Notes under the pieces: generated by a model
Databases searched by the model: none
What the model saw: the letters and a program-made list of their open reading frames with translations, nothing else
What the model was told of the DNA's origin: nothing
Assembly (NCBI GenBank): GCA_902806595.1
Contig: CADCXC010000013.1
Span: forward strand, 248,001-312,000
Length of the DNA stretch: 64,000 nt
Direction: 5' to 3'
From: Pyrenopolyporus hunteri
Lineage: Eukaryota; Ascomycota; Sordariomycetes; Xylariales; Hypoxylaceae
Shown here: in pieces, positions 25,224-36,225 of the stretch
How the letters are laid out: every line of letters begins with the position of its first letter
Position numbering within the stretch: the stretch's first letter is position 1
Position numbers and translations under genes: made by a program

Positions 25224-26780
25224 AGAAACCGAGCCAACCGCCATTTCTCTTTAAGATTTGCGTTACTTCTAAAATATAAGGAGTTGAGGTCCCAGGTCCC
25301 AGAACGGCATGACGATCACGCCCAAGCCATTTCTAAGTTAAACGCGACAAGGCGGACCGAACCCCGATCTACGAACCCATCTACCTAGCTAAGCAGGTCG
25401 ATCAGGGACGTGTATCACTCGGACGGCGTACGATCCCCAGTGGGATAGGTGTCCCGTGCTCCAGTTCATGTACAAATTATACCCACGGATAGTAAATAGG
25501 CCTATTTGTTGTCGTTAATCTCCGGTTGCAGACAAAAGCAGGCTTTTTTCTCGTCATTCATCCATTCATCATTTATCATATGCGGCGGGTTTTTAAGGGA
25601 CTTGGGACGGCGGGATATCACGCGTTGTATAATATAGCATCTTCCCGCCAACATAGGTGGTACGCAACGACCACTAGGATTTGGAAAGACGCCCATTTTC
25701 CGTTGCCCCTACGCGGCACCCTTAGAAGCAAAGGCTTCAAAAAGGAGGGGAGGGCGTAAGCACGAGCGGAATTAAAAAGCGATTTTGCAGATATCTAGAA
25801 CCACATGCCCAAGCGAAGTGATATTTACCGATGTTCGATAACTGCGATGAAACGCGCCACGAGACCAGGAGGATTTCGATGTCCGGACGGGTCAGTTCAT
25901 GTTCCTCGTTGGATGGGCGAGAATTGCAGGTTTCGAAGCCGAATGCGTGTCGAGGCATCTCGTATATAATTTGAGCGATATCCCGTTCTGTTGACTTGCA
26001 GTAGCCGTGTTTGGTCATGGGTGTATAGCACAACACACGAAAGTTGGGCGTAACAGTTGAATATAAACCTGCTCCGTCGAAATTCCCTCCTCTACTCAAT
26101 CCATACTCTACACGTATCTCACCCTATGTCATTTTCGGCTTGCAGATGTAACACGTCCCCTTCGGAATTACACTAATTTTTTTTTCTTTTGAATAATCCC
26201 TCATGGATCTAGATCGGACTAAGGAATCGTTGTTCATCGAGAGAAGGTATGTAAGGGTAGGTATTTAGGGTATCCATGGTTTGGCTTCAGGGTTCGGGCA
26301 GAATTCGATAGTAGGTACCAGCGCTGCCCATGACATAGGAATCGAACGATAAGTGGATATCCATCGGCCGGCCAGTCAAGAATAAGCTTTATCGTAGGCA
26401 TGTAGGGTAATAAATGAAGTAGTGAAGTTTTTTTTTATTTATTCTAATGCATCGCCGGACTCGTTTTCCGTCGCCGAGCATCTTCTGACTCAGCGCATGC
26501 TTTTCTTTTTTCTTCGTTACCCCCCGATCTAGCGTTTAGACAAGACCCAGAACCGGTTACACAATATGGAGGGACACAAGTCACGATCTGGCACCGATGT
26601 CATGCTGCAGGAATAGTAAAGACTTATATATATTAACATAGTATACCGGCATTGCTTGCCAAACCGGACCAGACCGAATAGCGGTAGTCGGCCGAGATAC
26701 ATAGATATAGGACGGCGCACGTCTTCCCACCTATAGAAACGCTAGCTGGCTAGGTCGCCACGGCATACACGGCAAGAGAA
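25224..26780. other. Spacer downstream of the ZIP gene, no gene seen
   Basis: Mixed-composition sequence with poly-T runs (about 26173-26183, 26430-26440) and scattered TAGGTA units. Reading frames here are short, lack family resemblance and have no supporting splice sites. Confidence 0.4.
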
Positions 26781-27558
26781 AAATGCGCTGGCGGATCCTG
26801 ATAAGCTAGTCAGGCAGATGAAGAGACGATGGCGTGCCGCGACGAGGTCGAACACAACGGGGGACACACTTGGGCTCATGCTGGCTGTCCAAGTAGAAGC
26901 TCTGGGCGGCGGCACGAGCAGATGGGGGGAGACGAGTAGGTAGGTGAGGAAGAAGATGGACTAGTCCGCATGCTGCCCGCAATGTTGCAGCGTGGAGTGG
27001 GATAGAAGATGTATGCAGCCACAATCTGCGGCTTCTGCTGCTGCTTCTTGCTTCTTCTTGCTTTCTTACTGCTGCTTGCGACCCGCTGCTTGCTTCTGCT
27101 TGCTACCCGTTGCTCACATCATCCATCCAGCCACTCATTCGCCCGTCCCGTCAGCCCAAACTCGATCGATCACCGCTCTCCAAGCGCAGAAGCGCCGCGG
27201 CACCGAAGTGGGAACTGCGGAAACAGCCTTCCACAGAAAACCGGGGGGCCAATGGGGGCTTTGGGGATGTGTATTGTCTTTGTAATGGTATATACATACC
27301 TGGGGATCCCATCAGCGGGGAGCTGACATGCTGCACTGTACGTACGTACGTGCGTATGTGTATAGGCGTATTTGGGATTCGAGGCACAATACATACCTAC
27401 CTAGGTACGTACGTACATACAACGTCTTTTGCAAGGGTTGTATACTGCGGTCTGTATGCGCATACGATCTTTGAACCAGGGTCGTATTAGCCCGGTCGTC
27501 GTAACCGCCCGCAGACCTTGGAGGGCCGTTCCCCATGCGTGTAGACCCGGTCCTACAT

Positions 27559-27606
27559 GTCTATGTATGCATGTATGTGTGTATGTGGTATGTATGTATG
27601 CAGGTA
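27559..27606. repeat. TATG/TGTA microsatellite
   Basis: An interrupted run of TATG units with a few GTGTG changes, about 48 bases, in noncoding sequence. It is typical slippage-prone spacer DNA. Confidence 0.75.
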
Positions 27607-28640
27607 GGGCATGTAAGGTTGTGATGTAGTCGTCTATAGGCGACTCATTGCCGGAGGGTAGCAGTTCTGAGCCATGTTAGCTATGCCATTGTGTCGCGAA
27701 GTAGAAATAGAAAACCGGTATTTCAAATTGCGATAAATAGGCGCTCTTCACTGCCTCTTATAGAAGTACATGCAGATTGTATAATCATTGTATAAAGTCT
27801 CGTGAGCTCCGCAGAGAAGAAGAGTTTAGTATGTAAATGGAGAGTCCAGCATAATACGCAGCTGTGAAGGGGAAGTCTGGGTGCGTCCTGTATGTACGTA
27901 CTGTTGTAAAAGTCGAGGGACATTAGTCAAGGGTCGACGAACCACTAACGTAAATCCGGACTAGGCGAGTTACTAAGGAGATCGATAGACCCTAGCGAGA
28001 CGAAACGTTTTAGATTCCGGATGTTACTAATTAAGCAACTTGCAATATCCAAGCACTGTGCATGGCGGATTCCTCACCATTCTGATGTATACCACGTACA
28101 TAGGTAGTATAACTCGTACCTACATGTATCTATCCACGCTCCGCGCAGGTAGCCACTTCGAATACCATGCACAGTATGCACATGTAGCGCTGGTCACGTC
28201 GCAGACATGACTCTGGTCAGGAGAGTACCGGCATATACCATACTTACCTATTTTATGTATTATGCAACCTGGTAGGTAACAGAGAATAGCGAACGGATAA
28301 TTAAGAAAGCAATAAGGCAGTCCGTAACCTAGCGGTCCTATCATACATGAATGCGCCTATCTTAGGTCAATTCGGATATTTAAGCATAGGACCCAAGCAG
28401 CCCAAGGTCGACATAGGTATAGGCCTGCATTTATGCGCTTACCCATATGCTTATCCATATCACCAATGCATGCCTACCCTCCGTACATGTAGAAACATTA
28501 TACAGCTCTTGTACCTAGGTACACAGGTATACACCCTACTTTTTATACAAATATGAGGTACGGAATAGAACCGCTTCTAAGCCACCATAGCGGGTGGTAG
28601 ATACATGTATTATACCTACGCACCATGTATACGAAGTACG

Positions 28641-28658
28641 TAGGTAGGTACCTACCTA
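28641..28658. repeat. Perfect 18-base palindrome TAGGTAGGTACCTACCTA
   Basis: The 18 bases are identical on both strands and centred on a GGTACC core. It is the same motif class as the palindrome at 19005. Confidence 0.9.
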
Positions 28659-29122
28659 TAGGTATGCTAGTAAACTTACCTCCGTGGATACATGCACAGT
28701 CCCACGCACGGTATCGTCTAGCGTTGCAACTTCTTTCCCTACCACCCCCCCGGCGGGAGAAACTCTATGGGCTCGCCATGGGGAGGCACGTTCCTGCTCA
28801 TCTCTCTGCTTGGGATCCGCTCCTAGCCCCCATTCCACTTTTTGAAGAATCACATCTTACCATTCTCAACCGACTACCTAACCTTTCATTAACACCATCA
28901 TCGTTCTCTCTTACAACTTTGTTGAAGTAGAAAGGGCCTTACAAAGGGGGCTCGCGAATCCCCCCCAATAAACTGATTATCTGCTCGTTCGTCTCCTAGA
29001 CTTTTGTCCAATCCCTCCCCCTGTCCTTCGAAACTAAGCAGCCCGACACTCCTGCGGCCCGTAGACGGAGACAAGCCTTTTGTTTCTTAAAAGACGACAT
29101 CTATGCTGCCAATCCGCTATTG

Positions 29123-29230
29123 AACCCCCTCCTCCTCCTCTTCCTCCCGCCTTATACTTTCGTCGCGATCTCGTCCTCCCTCTTCTCCCTCTTCTCCTTC
29201 TTTTCCTTCTTATTCTTCTCTCTCTCCCCC
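29123..29230 (+). promoter_or_regulatory. Pyrimidine-rich tract upstream of the Cdc4-like gene
   Basis: About 108 bases made almost wholly of C and T on the plus strand (CTCCTCCTC, CTTCTCCTTC units), some 440 bases before the start codon. CT-rich tracts like this are common just upstream of transcription starts in filamentous fungi, so the mRNA leader probably begins shortly after it. This would leave a leader of a few hundred bases with several small upstream ATGs. Promoter function is inference. Confidence 0.5.
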
Positions 29231-29672
29231 GATAATAGCCTCGGTCGCCGATCCGAACGGTGTTGGTCCATTGTCACCCTTGTAGATTTGGCTTAGATGC
29301 TACCGTGGGTCGTTTGACCTACCAATTGTGTGTGTCTTGGGACGCGGCTTGTCTCATTGATCCGAACGTATGCAAAGCCATCCTTGTCTGTGTGTCCCCT
29401 ACTCCAACGCCCGCAACCGCTGCACGCGGACAATTCTATATTCAACTCCTCGCACGGCGCTTGCTTGCTTGACGTTAGGAGAGCTTTGGCGCCGGGAGAC
29501 ATTGGTCTCATTCACTCATCTCGTCACAGTGGGCTAATACCGCGCAGGCAGAGTACGGATTGTCTTGAAAATATTCAGCCGGAAATTCACTCGTCGACCG
29601 AGGTATAAATCGCCGACGGGTCGTCGTAGCGATAGCGAAAGTACGATCCCAGATATATAGTTCAGCTCCGGC

Positions 29673-31881
29673 ATGGCAGGATACGGTCCTCCGCTCAGCT
29701 TGTCGGGAAGGAGAGCCAGTGCCATGAGCTGCGGTGAGGAATTGACTGTGGATACGTCGAGCGCCGGCCCCGTCATTATAAATCAAAGGATGGATAAGAT
29801 GATCCAACAGCCCCGGCCTAGAGGCCCGCCTACGCCCAGCATGAGCACGCCCGCTCCGGATTTCGATCAGCAAGTTACGGGCTCGCCTCCTCCGCCCCCT
29901 ACGCCCGCGGCCTCGCCGGGCCCTACGGATGCGCAACCCGACTGGAGCGACGCTGCCGACGACGAAGACTTCTTTCTCGCTCATATGCGCCAGCACTTTA
30001 AGAACTGCTCCGGTCCTCAGAGAAATAGGGTTCTCGCCGACCTGCTGAATATGTGCACCACGCAGCAGCTCAGCTTCGTGCATCAGTTCGTCAGCCCCTT
30101 GCTGAAGAAGGATCCCTTCACCAGCCTACCAGATGAGTTGTGCTTGCGAATATTGTCTTTCATAGATGATCCGCAGGTGCTCGCGCGAGCGTCGCAGGTA
30201 TCCAGGAGATGGAGGGACCTTCTAAGCGACGACGTGACCTGGAAGAATCTATGTGTTAAGCATGATTACGGCCGTCGTCTCTCCGAAGTTTCTTACGGAT
30301 TACCGACGTACGCGTCGACCAGACCCGGGGCGTCGCCGCTCTCCGATCCCGAATACACCCATAGCTTTCCTGGTGCCGTTCCCGGTCCCTCGACGTTTCA
30401 CGCGTCGTCTCGCAGTTTCGATAGCCTTTCGGATAGCTCGCCCGCTGTCGGACGACCCAAACTGCGGTCGTATAAGTCACACTTCAAGCAAAGATACCTT
30501 GTCGAGTCCGCTTGGAGGACGGGTGGTCGCAACACCACAAGAACCATCACCCAGGATAATAGGGTCGTGACTAGCCTGCACTTGACCCCGAAGTATATCG
30601 TCGTCGCCCTCGATAATGCGAGGATTCATATATTTGATAGGGAGGGTAACGCTCTCCGGACCCTTCAGGGCCATATAATGGGTGTCTGGGCTATGGTCCC
30701 ATGGGAAGACATCCTAGTGAGCGGCGGGTGCGACCGTGACGTGCGGGTTTGGGACATGACTTCTGGGTATGACCATGAGCCTAGAAATATTTCGCGGACT
30801 AGAACTAATTAGAGCAACAGGAGGTGTTTGTACACCCTACGCGGCCATACATCGACGGTTCGGTGCCTGAAGATGTCGGACGCGAACACGGCGATTTCTG
30901 GTTCGCGCGACACTACTTTACGAGTTTGGGACATTAGGCAAGGCGTTTGTAGAAACGTCCTCGTCGGACATCAAGCAAGTGTAAGGTGTCTCGAAATCAA
31001 AGGCGACATAGTCGTCTCCGGTAGCTACGACGCGACGGCCAAGATATGGAGCATATCCGAGGGCAGGTGTCTGCATACGCTTTCTGGCCATTTCAGTCAA
31101 ATATATGCCATAGCATTTGACGGTCACAGGGTCGTTACCGGAAGCCTCGATACGAGCGTGCGCGTCTGGGATGCACACACTGGGTAGGTCCTAGTTATAT
31201 GCCTAGGTAAATGACATGGTAGAGATATTCGCGCTAACTCGCACGATAGGGAAGCTATAGCTGTTCTCCAGGGCCATACTTCTTTAGTAGGCCAGTTACA
31301 GTTACGGGGCAACACTCTCGTCACTGGAGGTTCGGACGGATCCGTGAGGGTCTGGTCCCTTGAAAGGATGTGCCCCATCCACCGATTAGCTGCACATGAT
31401 AATAGTGTCACGAGCCTCCAATTCGACGACACTCGTGTTGTGAGCGGTGGCAGCGATGGCAGGGTCAAAGTCTGGGACGTGAAGACCGGCCACCTCGTAC
31501 GAGAGCTGATCACGGCCGAGTCCGTCTGGAGAGTGGTATTTGAGGATGAGAAGTGCGTCGCAGTCGCTAATAGGGGAAGTAGAGTCATGATGGAGGTAAG
31601 TTTCTCGCAAGTCGATCGTCCTTAAGGTTCCGTTTTTCTCACGTAAAGTCTAGGTCTGGTCGTTCTCACCTCCCGAAGACGCATTTTGCGAAAGGCCACT
31701 CTCCTTGCCTCAAAAGCTCGCTGAGCCGTCGCCGACACGGCCCCTAACAGGCGATTTCCGTCGCTCTAATTTGGGTCTACCTGGCTCGGATGAGGACCCT
31801 AGTAGAGATGTTGAGATGAGTGACGCCGGCCCATCTACGGCACCTCTTGTCGGGAACACGACATTCTTCCACGACGATTAG
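29673..31881 (+). CDS. CDC4: F-box/WD40 protein, Cdc4/Fbw7-like SCF substrate receptor
   Basis: Substrate-binding subunit of an SCF ubiquitin ligase. Exons 29673-30766, 30821-31183, 31250-31595 and 31654-31881 give 676 residues; introns are 54, 66 and 58 bases. A Pro-rich N-terminal region precedes the F-box (about residues 148-196: FTSLPDELCLRILSFIDD, then SQVSRRWRDLL), which binds Skp1. A Ser/Pro-rich linker leads to WD40 units from about residue 295 to 620. I count eight blades, for example GHIMGVWAM..GGCDRDVRVWD, GHTSTVRCL..GSRDTTLRVWD and GHQASVRCL..GSYDATAKIWS. Eight blades favour Cdc4/Fbw7 over the seven-bladed beta-TrCP and Met30/SconB types. The Neurospora clock factor FWD-1 is another fungal F-box/WD40 protein, and orthology should be checked by phylogeny. 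The C-terminal 75 residues are disordered and Ser/Pro-rich. Confidence 0.85.
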
Positions 31882-33037
31882 AATATTATATTTTCGGTCT
31901 TAAGGGGGTTCTATATATTCTCTATACACCTGTTACGCCATCTCCCCTGCGTAGCTTTTCGATTCCTTGTGTTTTTCTTTTCCTGGTTTTCAAAGTTCGG
32001 TGCCGAAACAGTACTACGACATATGCATTGTCTGGGCGTTGAAGCATGGTGGCATTTAATTTGCAAGCATTGGGTGCACCAAGTGAAGGGGCGCGTAAGA
32101 GCGAGGAGGTAGGAAAGGGAACGGAAGGAAAGGGAGTGAGCGGCGCAAATCATCGGAGGGACTGGTTAATTCTTAGGCTTTTCGAGACAAGTTTTGCGAA
32201 CACCAGGTCGAAACTTGTCTTAGACTTAAGGGGAGGTGCGGTACGGAGAGGGAAAGAAGACGATGGCCTTCCACGTCGATTTGCTCATTCTACTCCATAG
32301 GGAGGTATCCGTTTGTTTATGTGTTTGTCGAGGTGCGGACGGGATGGTGCTGTTAGCGGGCCTTGTAACCGGCCGGATCATACGTGTATATGGTATATGC
32401 TGAGACGAACGCCGCAAGCGTTTGCCATGCGTCGGAGATTGACGATAACCTAACATATATGCGAGGGACGCGTCGGTCGCCGAGTTGAATCGAAACTTTT
32501 AACGAGAGCTGCCGTTTCTGATGTGATCTATATCCATCCATTCATTCGTTCAACACTAGTTCGATAAAAACCTAGCGAAATGAGACTTGCTCGAAGTCCC
32601 TATCCCAGCCTATCGAGATCCATGTCCCTATGCACGGAACTCGAAGGAATTTATGCCACAGCTTTATATCATAGTTACGAGGGGGTGGGAACATTCAGAA
32701 ACAGGGTAGTTATAGCGGAACGTGGTCTCTTGTATCTTGTATAGTAATGCGGGTTGCCTTCTCCCCCTTTCTCGCCTATTTGATATGGTATAGTATTCTT
32801 TGGTACCAGGTCCACACTTTATACATTGAGACAACATCGTAGACATGGCATCTATTCGCATCAAAGCCCCTCGGGCGTATAGGCAAATACCACACAATAC
32901 GAAGAGCTAGCGTCATTCCACTCATTTTCACGCATCTTGCGTGATGTACTCGATATGGCATCTTCTCATATGCGCTTTATACACGCTTCGTTACCTAAAG
33001 TCTTTCTCCTCTCTTCAAAGCCACCCTCCCCCTCGTC
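31882..33037. other. Convergent spacer, no gene seen
   Basis: 1.16 kb between the stops of the Cdc4-like gene and the mitochondrial-looking gene. Frames are short and without family resemblance. There is no notable repeat. It probably holds both 3' untranslated regions. Confidence 0.45.
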
Positions 33038-34363
33038 TCACACGTACCGCTCGCCGTCTACGGGAGCCATAGCCATGACCTCGGCCCGAGCCGCGGCGGC
33101 CTGGGCCTCGGCGACCTGGGAGGCCTTGGTCTGCAGGTAGCGGACGCCCTCGTAGATGGCCATGTCGCCGGCGACGGCGGACCACTCCTTGGCCAGGAGC
33201 TCCCTGGTGCGGCGCTCCCGGTCGGAGATGCCGATCTCCTTGCTCTGGTCCCGGGCGAGGCGGGACATCTGGCGGGCCGCGTTCGGCACCCCGCTCACCG
33301 CCGCCCGCTCCAGCAGCCGCCGCCCCTCCGGGTCGCCCGGGCCCAGTATCAGCGCCAGCCGGTGGCATATCTCGGCGCTGTCCAGGTCCTCGCACGCCTC
33401 CGAGAGTATCTGCCGCGCGCCCGCGAAGTCCCGGCCCAAGGCGTAGTGCTTCGCCTTCGCGGTCACGGCGCTCGTGCGCCATTGCCAGTGCCGGTGCATC
33501 ATGGCCTTCCATCTCTCGCGCTTCTCCTGCGTCGTCGCCGTCTTCATCGCTGTTGCCGTCTCTGCCTCCGTCTCCGTCTCCTTGTTCGTCTCCGTCTTCG
33601 CCTCCGTGTTCGTCAACGCCCGGTCAACGGCCTGGTAGGCGGCGCTCTTGGCGCGCTCGAAGAGCCCCATGGCCTTCAGCTCGAACGATTTGTCGTTGGA
33701 CTTCTCGGAGCGGCGCAGCGCCATGAGCCCGGCCAGCGTCAGCGCGTCGGCGCGGTAGGACTGGTCGGCGGCGTAGCGGCTGATGAGGCGGTCGAAGGCC
33801 GCGCGGGCAGCGCCGAAGCTCGGCAATTCCAGCTTGCCGGCCGTCATGGCCGTGCGCACCAGCGTGAGCACGGCGGGCGCGTACCCGACCAGGGTGCCCG
33901 AGTGCAGGATGTGCGTGATCAGCGGCCGTACGGCGTAGCCTTGCGAGCGCATCATCATGATGGCCGAGGCGTACTGCAGCGTGAAGAAGGGGATGCAGCC
34001 GCGCTTCTTCTGCGCCGGGGTGAGGATGGGCGTGGCGTCGGTGGTGAGGTGCCTCTCCCGCCACCCGGACTCGTTCTTGAGGGCGTAGTCGACGTAACGC
34101 CGCACCGCGTCCAAGCACTGCCGCGGCGTGACCTCGCCTTCCGGCACCAGAGGCGGCACGACATTCTCCTTCCAGTACGACAAGGGAGGGACGTCGTCGA
34201 CGGTGAATTCCACTTTGGAGTAATAGTGCTTGACTGGTGGTGCTGGTGAGGCGGCAGGTTGGTACACCCCCCTAAAAGCGTAAGTGCGTTTGGGCTGTGC
34301 TGCTGTTTGCCGGAACGGGATATATAGCCGGGTTAGGCGGCGGAGGAGAGGTCTGGGAGGCAT
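33038..34363 (-). CDS. Mitochondrial-looking protein of unknown function, helical repeat type
   Basis: One uninterrupted frame of 441 residues, strongly G/C-biased at third positions. The N-terminus (MPPRPLLRRLTRLYIPFRQT) is Arg-rich and free of acidic residues, as in a mitochondrial presequence. The middle (about 115-235) is helical, with FFTLQYASAIMMMRSQGYAV and a RADALTLAGLMALRRSEKS block. A Lys/Thr/Glu low-complexity stretch (about 250-275: NKETETEAETATAM) interrupts it. The C-terminal part contains short Ala-rich helical pairs (AKHYALGRDFAGARQIL; GPGDPEGRRLLERAAVSGVP) resembling TPR or Sel1-like repeats. I do not recognise the family and assign no function. Codon bias, the signal-like start and the long open frame make it very likely a real gene. 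Confidence 0.8.
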   Translation of the reverse strand: MPPRPLLRRLTRLYIPFRQTAAQPKRTYAFRGVYQPAASPAPPVKHYYSKVEFTVDDVPPLSYWKENVVPPLVPEGEVTPRQCLDAVRRYVDYALKNESGWRERHLTTDATPILTPAQKKRGCIPFFTLQYASAIMMMRSQGYAVRPLITHILHSGTLVGYAPAVLTLVRTAMTAGKLELPSFGAARAAFDRLISRYAADQSYRADALTLAGLMALRRSEKSNDKSFELKAMGLFERAKSAAYQAVDRALTNTEAKTETNKETETEAETATAMKTATTQEKRERWKAMMHRHWQWRTSAVTAKAKHYALGRDFAGARQILSEACEDLDSAEICHRLALILGPGDPEGRRLLERAAVSGVPNAARQMSRLARDQSKEIGISDRERRTRELLAKEWSAVAGDMAIYEGVRYLQTKASQVAEAQAAAARAEVMAMAPVDGERYV

Positions 34364-35004
34364 GATTGCAGTTGGCAGTTGTGAGAGATGTTTATTAAGT
34401 AAGGATTGCTAACTAGCTGTGAGTATTGACTAGATTGGGTCGGGCTATCTCATGAGAGAGACAGACGGGCGTGTGAGCGAGTATGTCGTCCATCAAGAGG
34501 TGCGTTAGTTCCAACACCACGGCTCGCACGTCGGCGGAGCAGAGCGATGTCCTTATAGGATATGAACCCCGCTTACGAGGACAATTAAGTCATTTTATGA
34601 ATGGCTTAAGGTAGTGAAACACCGAATCAAGATCAAGATATGATTTGACATCTAATGGTGAAAGGAGTATAAGAAGATTGATATGAATATGGCTTCGAGT
34701 TGTGAAAGTGAATCGAGACAGGGACAGGGAATATGAATAACACGGGGATCCGAAGATGTACCGAAGCCTATCACCAGCCTGCGGAGCTTGGCTCGTTGTC
34801 CCACTTTTACTTATCAGCCTATCAGCAGGCCCATTTTCTCTTATCGATCAACAAATAAACAGAAAAAAAGGTAAAACGTTCCAATGCGACGTCTTAAGAA
34901 GGAAAACAATTCTACAAAGCTACAAGTTTTAAATAGATGGTCGCCAGCTGGCTCTTCTGATACCTGTTCCCCACCGACCATCACACAACTATTCCCCAGT
35001 CGCC
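34364..35004. promoter_or_regulatory. Divergent promoter region, mitochondrial-looking protein and UTP16
   Basis: 641 bases between diverging starts. It is A/T-rich toward the right, with TTATCAGCCTATCAGC and an A-run near 34862. No gene or strong repeat is seen. Confidence 0.45.
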
Positions 35005-36225
35005 ATGGCCCCCCTTACTAGGAGGAGAGCAAAGAGCCTCGGGAACACCGTTGAGACCTCAGATGCGCCTATAGAAAACCCAGTCTCGTCGCGCGGGAAG
35101 CGGAAGTCGACCGAAAACGACAATGACAACCACGATGAGGATAGCGCTCCCGTATCACCGGAAGTTGGAAGCCCGAAGCGACAGAAACTAGCGATGCGCA
35201 CGAGAGAAGACGAAAGCACAGGCAGCGGTCGAAAAACACGGCTCCAAGTCGAGATACCTACCAGCTCAACACCTGGGAGGTCCAAGAATAAGGTAGTGCC
35301 CGATTCGCAGGAGACTGGGAAAGGGGGGACGGAGCCAGACGACGACGTCGAACCCTCGAGCGCGTCGAAGCAGTTAGAAGAGGAAGCAAGCCAGAGGTTA
35401 GCCTCGCAATCCCTAGAGCCAGAGCCGACACCCGCGCCCAAGCCCAAAGGCAAGCATCTCGTCTTCGGCAACGACGACGACGTAGAGAAGTTCGTGGCAA
35501 CCGCAACAGCGGAGGCGGAGAAAAAAGCAGAAGCAAATCAGCCCAAGGATGAGGTGGAGGGTAGCGATGACGACGACGAGGCGCCCGAAGCCGTGTCGAC
35601 GCAAGCCGCCGCCAAGGCCGTGCAAAAAGCCGCGCAAGAAGCATCCGAAGCCGCCGAGAAGTACGTCTCGTATCCCCGCTCCCTCGTAATCGCTGTACTA
35701 ACCCATTTCCCCAGACAAGCCGCCTCCCTAAAGCGAAAGCGCCAAGAAAAAGACAGCCTCTACAAGCAACAAGCCGAGCGGCGCAAGCGCGCCCGCGGGA
35801 CCGTCGAGATCCACCAGGCCCAACGAGCGGATAAGGGACACGCCTCCAGCGAGGACGGCAACGCCAACGACGCCTTCGGCATAGCCGAGGTCGAGACCGC
35901 CGTATCGACCGGGCGCCAGCGCGCGCAGCGCTTCAAGCTGCCCGCCGTGCTCCCCGCCGAGTTCCTCACGGACTCGTCGAGCGAAGGCGAAGACGACGAG
36001 GACGCGCTGCGGAAGAAGAAGAATAAGGACGGGAGCAGCAAAAAGAGGAAGGTAGCGGGCGAGGAGGGGGCAGAGCCGCGGTCCAAGAAAGTCATCGCCC
36101 TCGACGCCGAGGCTAGGCCTAAGAGGCCGCGCGACCGCGTCGTCGGCGCCACGCGCTTCCGCGTGCTGCCCGAGCAGGGCGACCCGCAGCTCGCGCCGCG
36201 GGCGAGCAGGGACGCGCGCGTCTAA
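35005..36225 (+). CDS. UTP16: U3 snoRNA-associated protein Utp16 (Bud21)
   Basis: Component of the small-subunit processome that acts with U3 snoRNA in early 18S rRNA maturation in the nucleolus. Join 35005-35660 and 35715-36225, 388 residues. The intron is 54 bases (donor GTACGT, branch CTAAC, acceptor CCCAG), divisible by three and free of stops, so the frame also reads through it; removing it restores AAEKQAASLKRKRQEKDSLY. This coiled-coil block matches the family core in yeast Bud21 (an acidic SDDDDAP stretch, then KRRKQNELY-type sequence), here GSDDDDEAPEA followed by LKRKRQEKDSLYKQQ. The N-terminal 150 residues are disordered, with basic patches (RGKRKS, SPKRQK) suitable as nuclear signals. 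The LPAVLPAEFL block and the C-terminal VVGATRFRVL block also fit the family. It is longer than yeast Bud21 (214 residues), mainly through disordered segments. Confidence 0.8.
   Translation: MAPLTRRRAKSLGNTVETSDAPIENPVSSRGKRKSTENDNDNHDEDSAPVSPEVGSPKRQKLAMRTREDESTGSGRKTRLQVEIPTSSTPGRSKNKVVPDSQETGKGGTEPDDDVEPSSASKQLEEEASQRLASQSLEPEPTPAPKPKGKHLVFGNDDDVEKFVATATAEAEKKAEANQPKDEVEGSDDDDEAPEAVSTQAAAKAVQKAAQEASEAAEKYVSYPRSLVIAVLTHFPRQAASLKRKRQEKDSLYKQQAERRKRARGTVEIHQAQRADKGHASSEDGNANDAFGIAEVETAVSTGRQRAQRFKLPAVLPAEFLTDSSSEGEDDEDALRKKKNKDGSSKKRKVAGEEGAEPRSKKVIALDAEARPKRPRDRVVGATRFRVLPEQGDPQLAPRASRDARV

Larger units (their letters stand above)
26781..29122. other. Repeat-sprinkled spacer upstream of the Cdc4-like gene
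   Basis: No gene is supported in these 2.3 kb. It holds a CTGCTTGC-rich imperfect repeat (27028-27118, including TTGCGACCCGCTGCT and TTGCTACCCGTTGCT), GTAC/ACGT runs (27337-27420), a TATG microsatellite (27559-27606) and a perfect TAGGTAGGTACCTACCTA palindrome at 28641. The region between 27900 and 28600 has many TACATGTA-type octamers. Confidence 0.45.

Noticed and set aside
33362..34249. Plus-strand frame of 295 codons opposite the mitochondrial-looking gene
   Set aside because: It is Leu/Arg/Gly/His-rich antisense of a G/C-biased gene. The minus-strand frame is longer, has a presequence and has normal composition.
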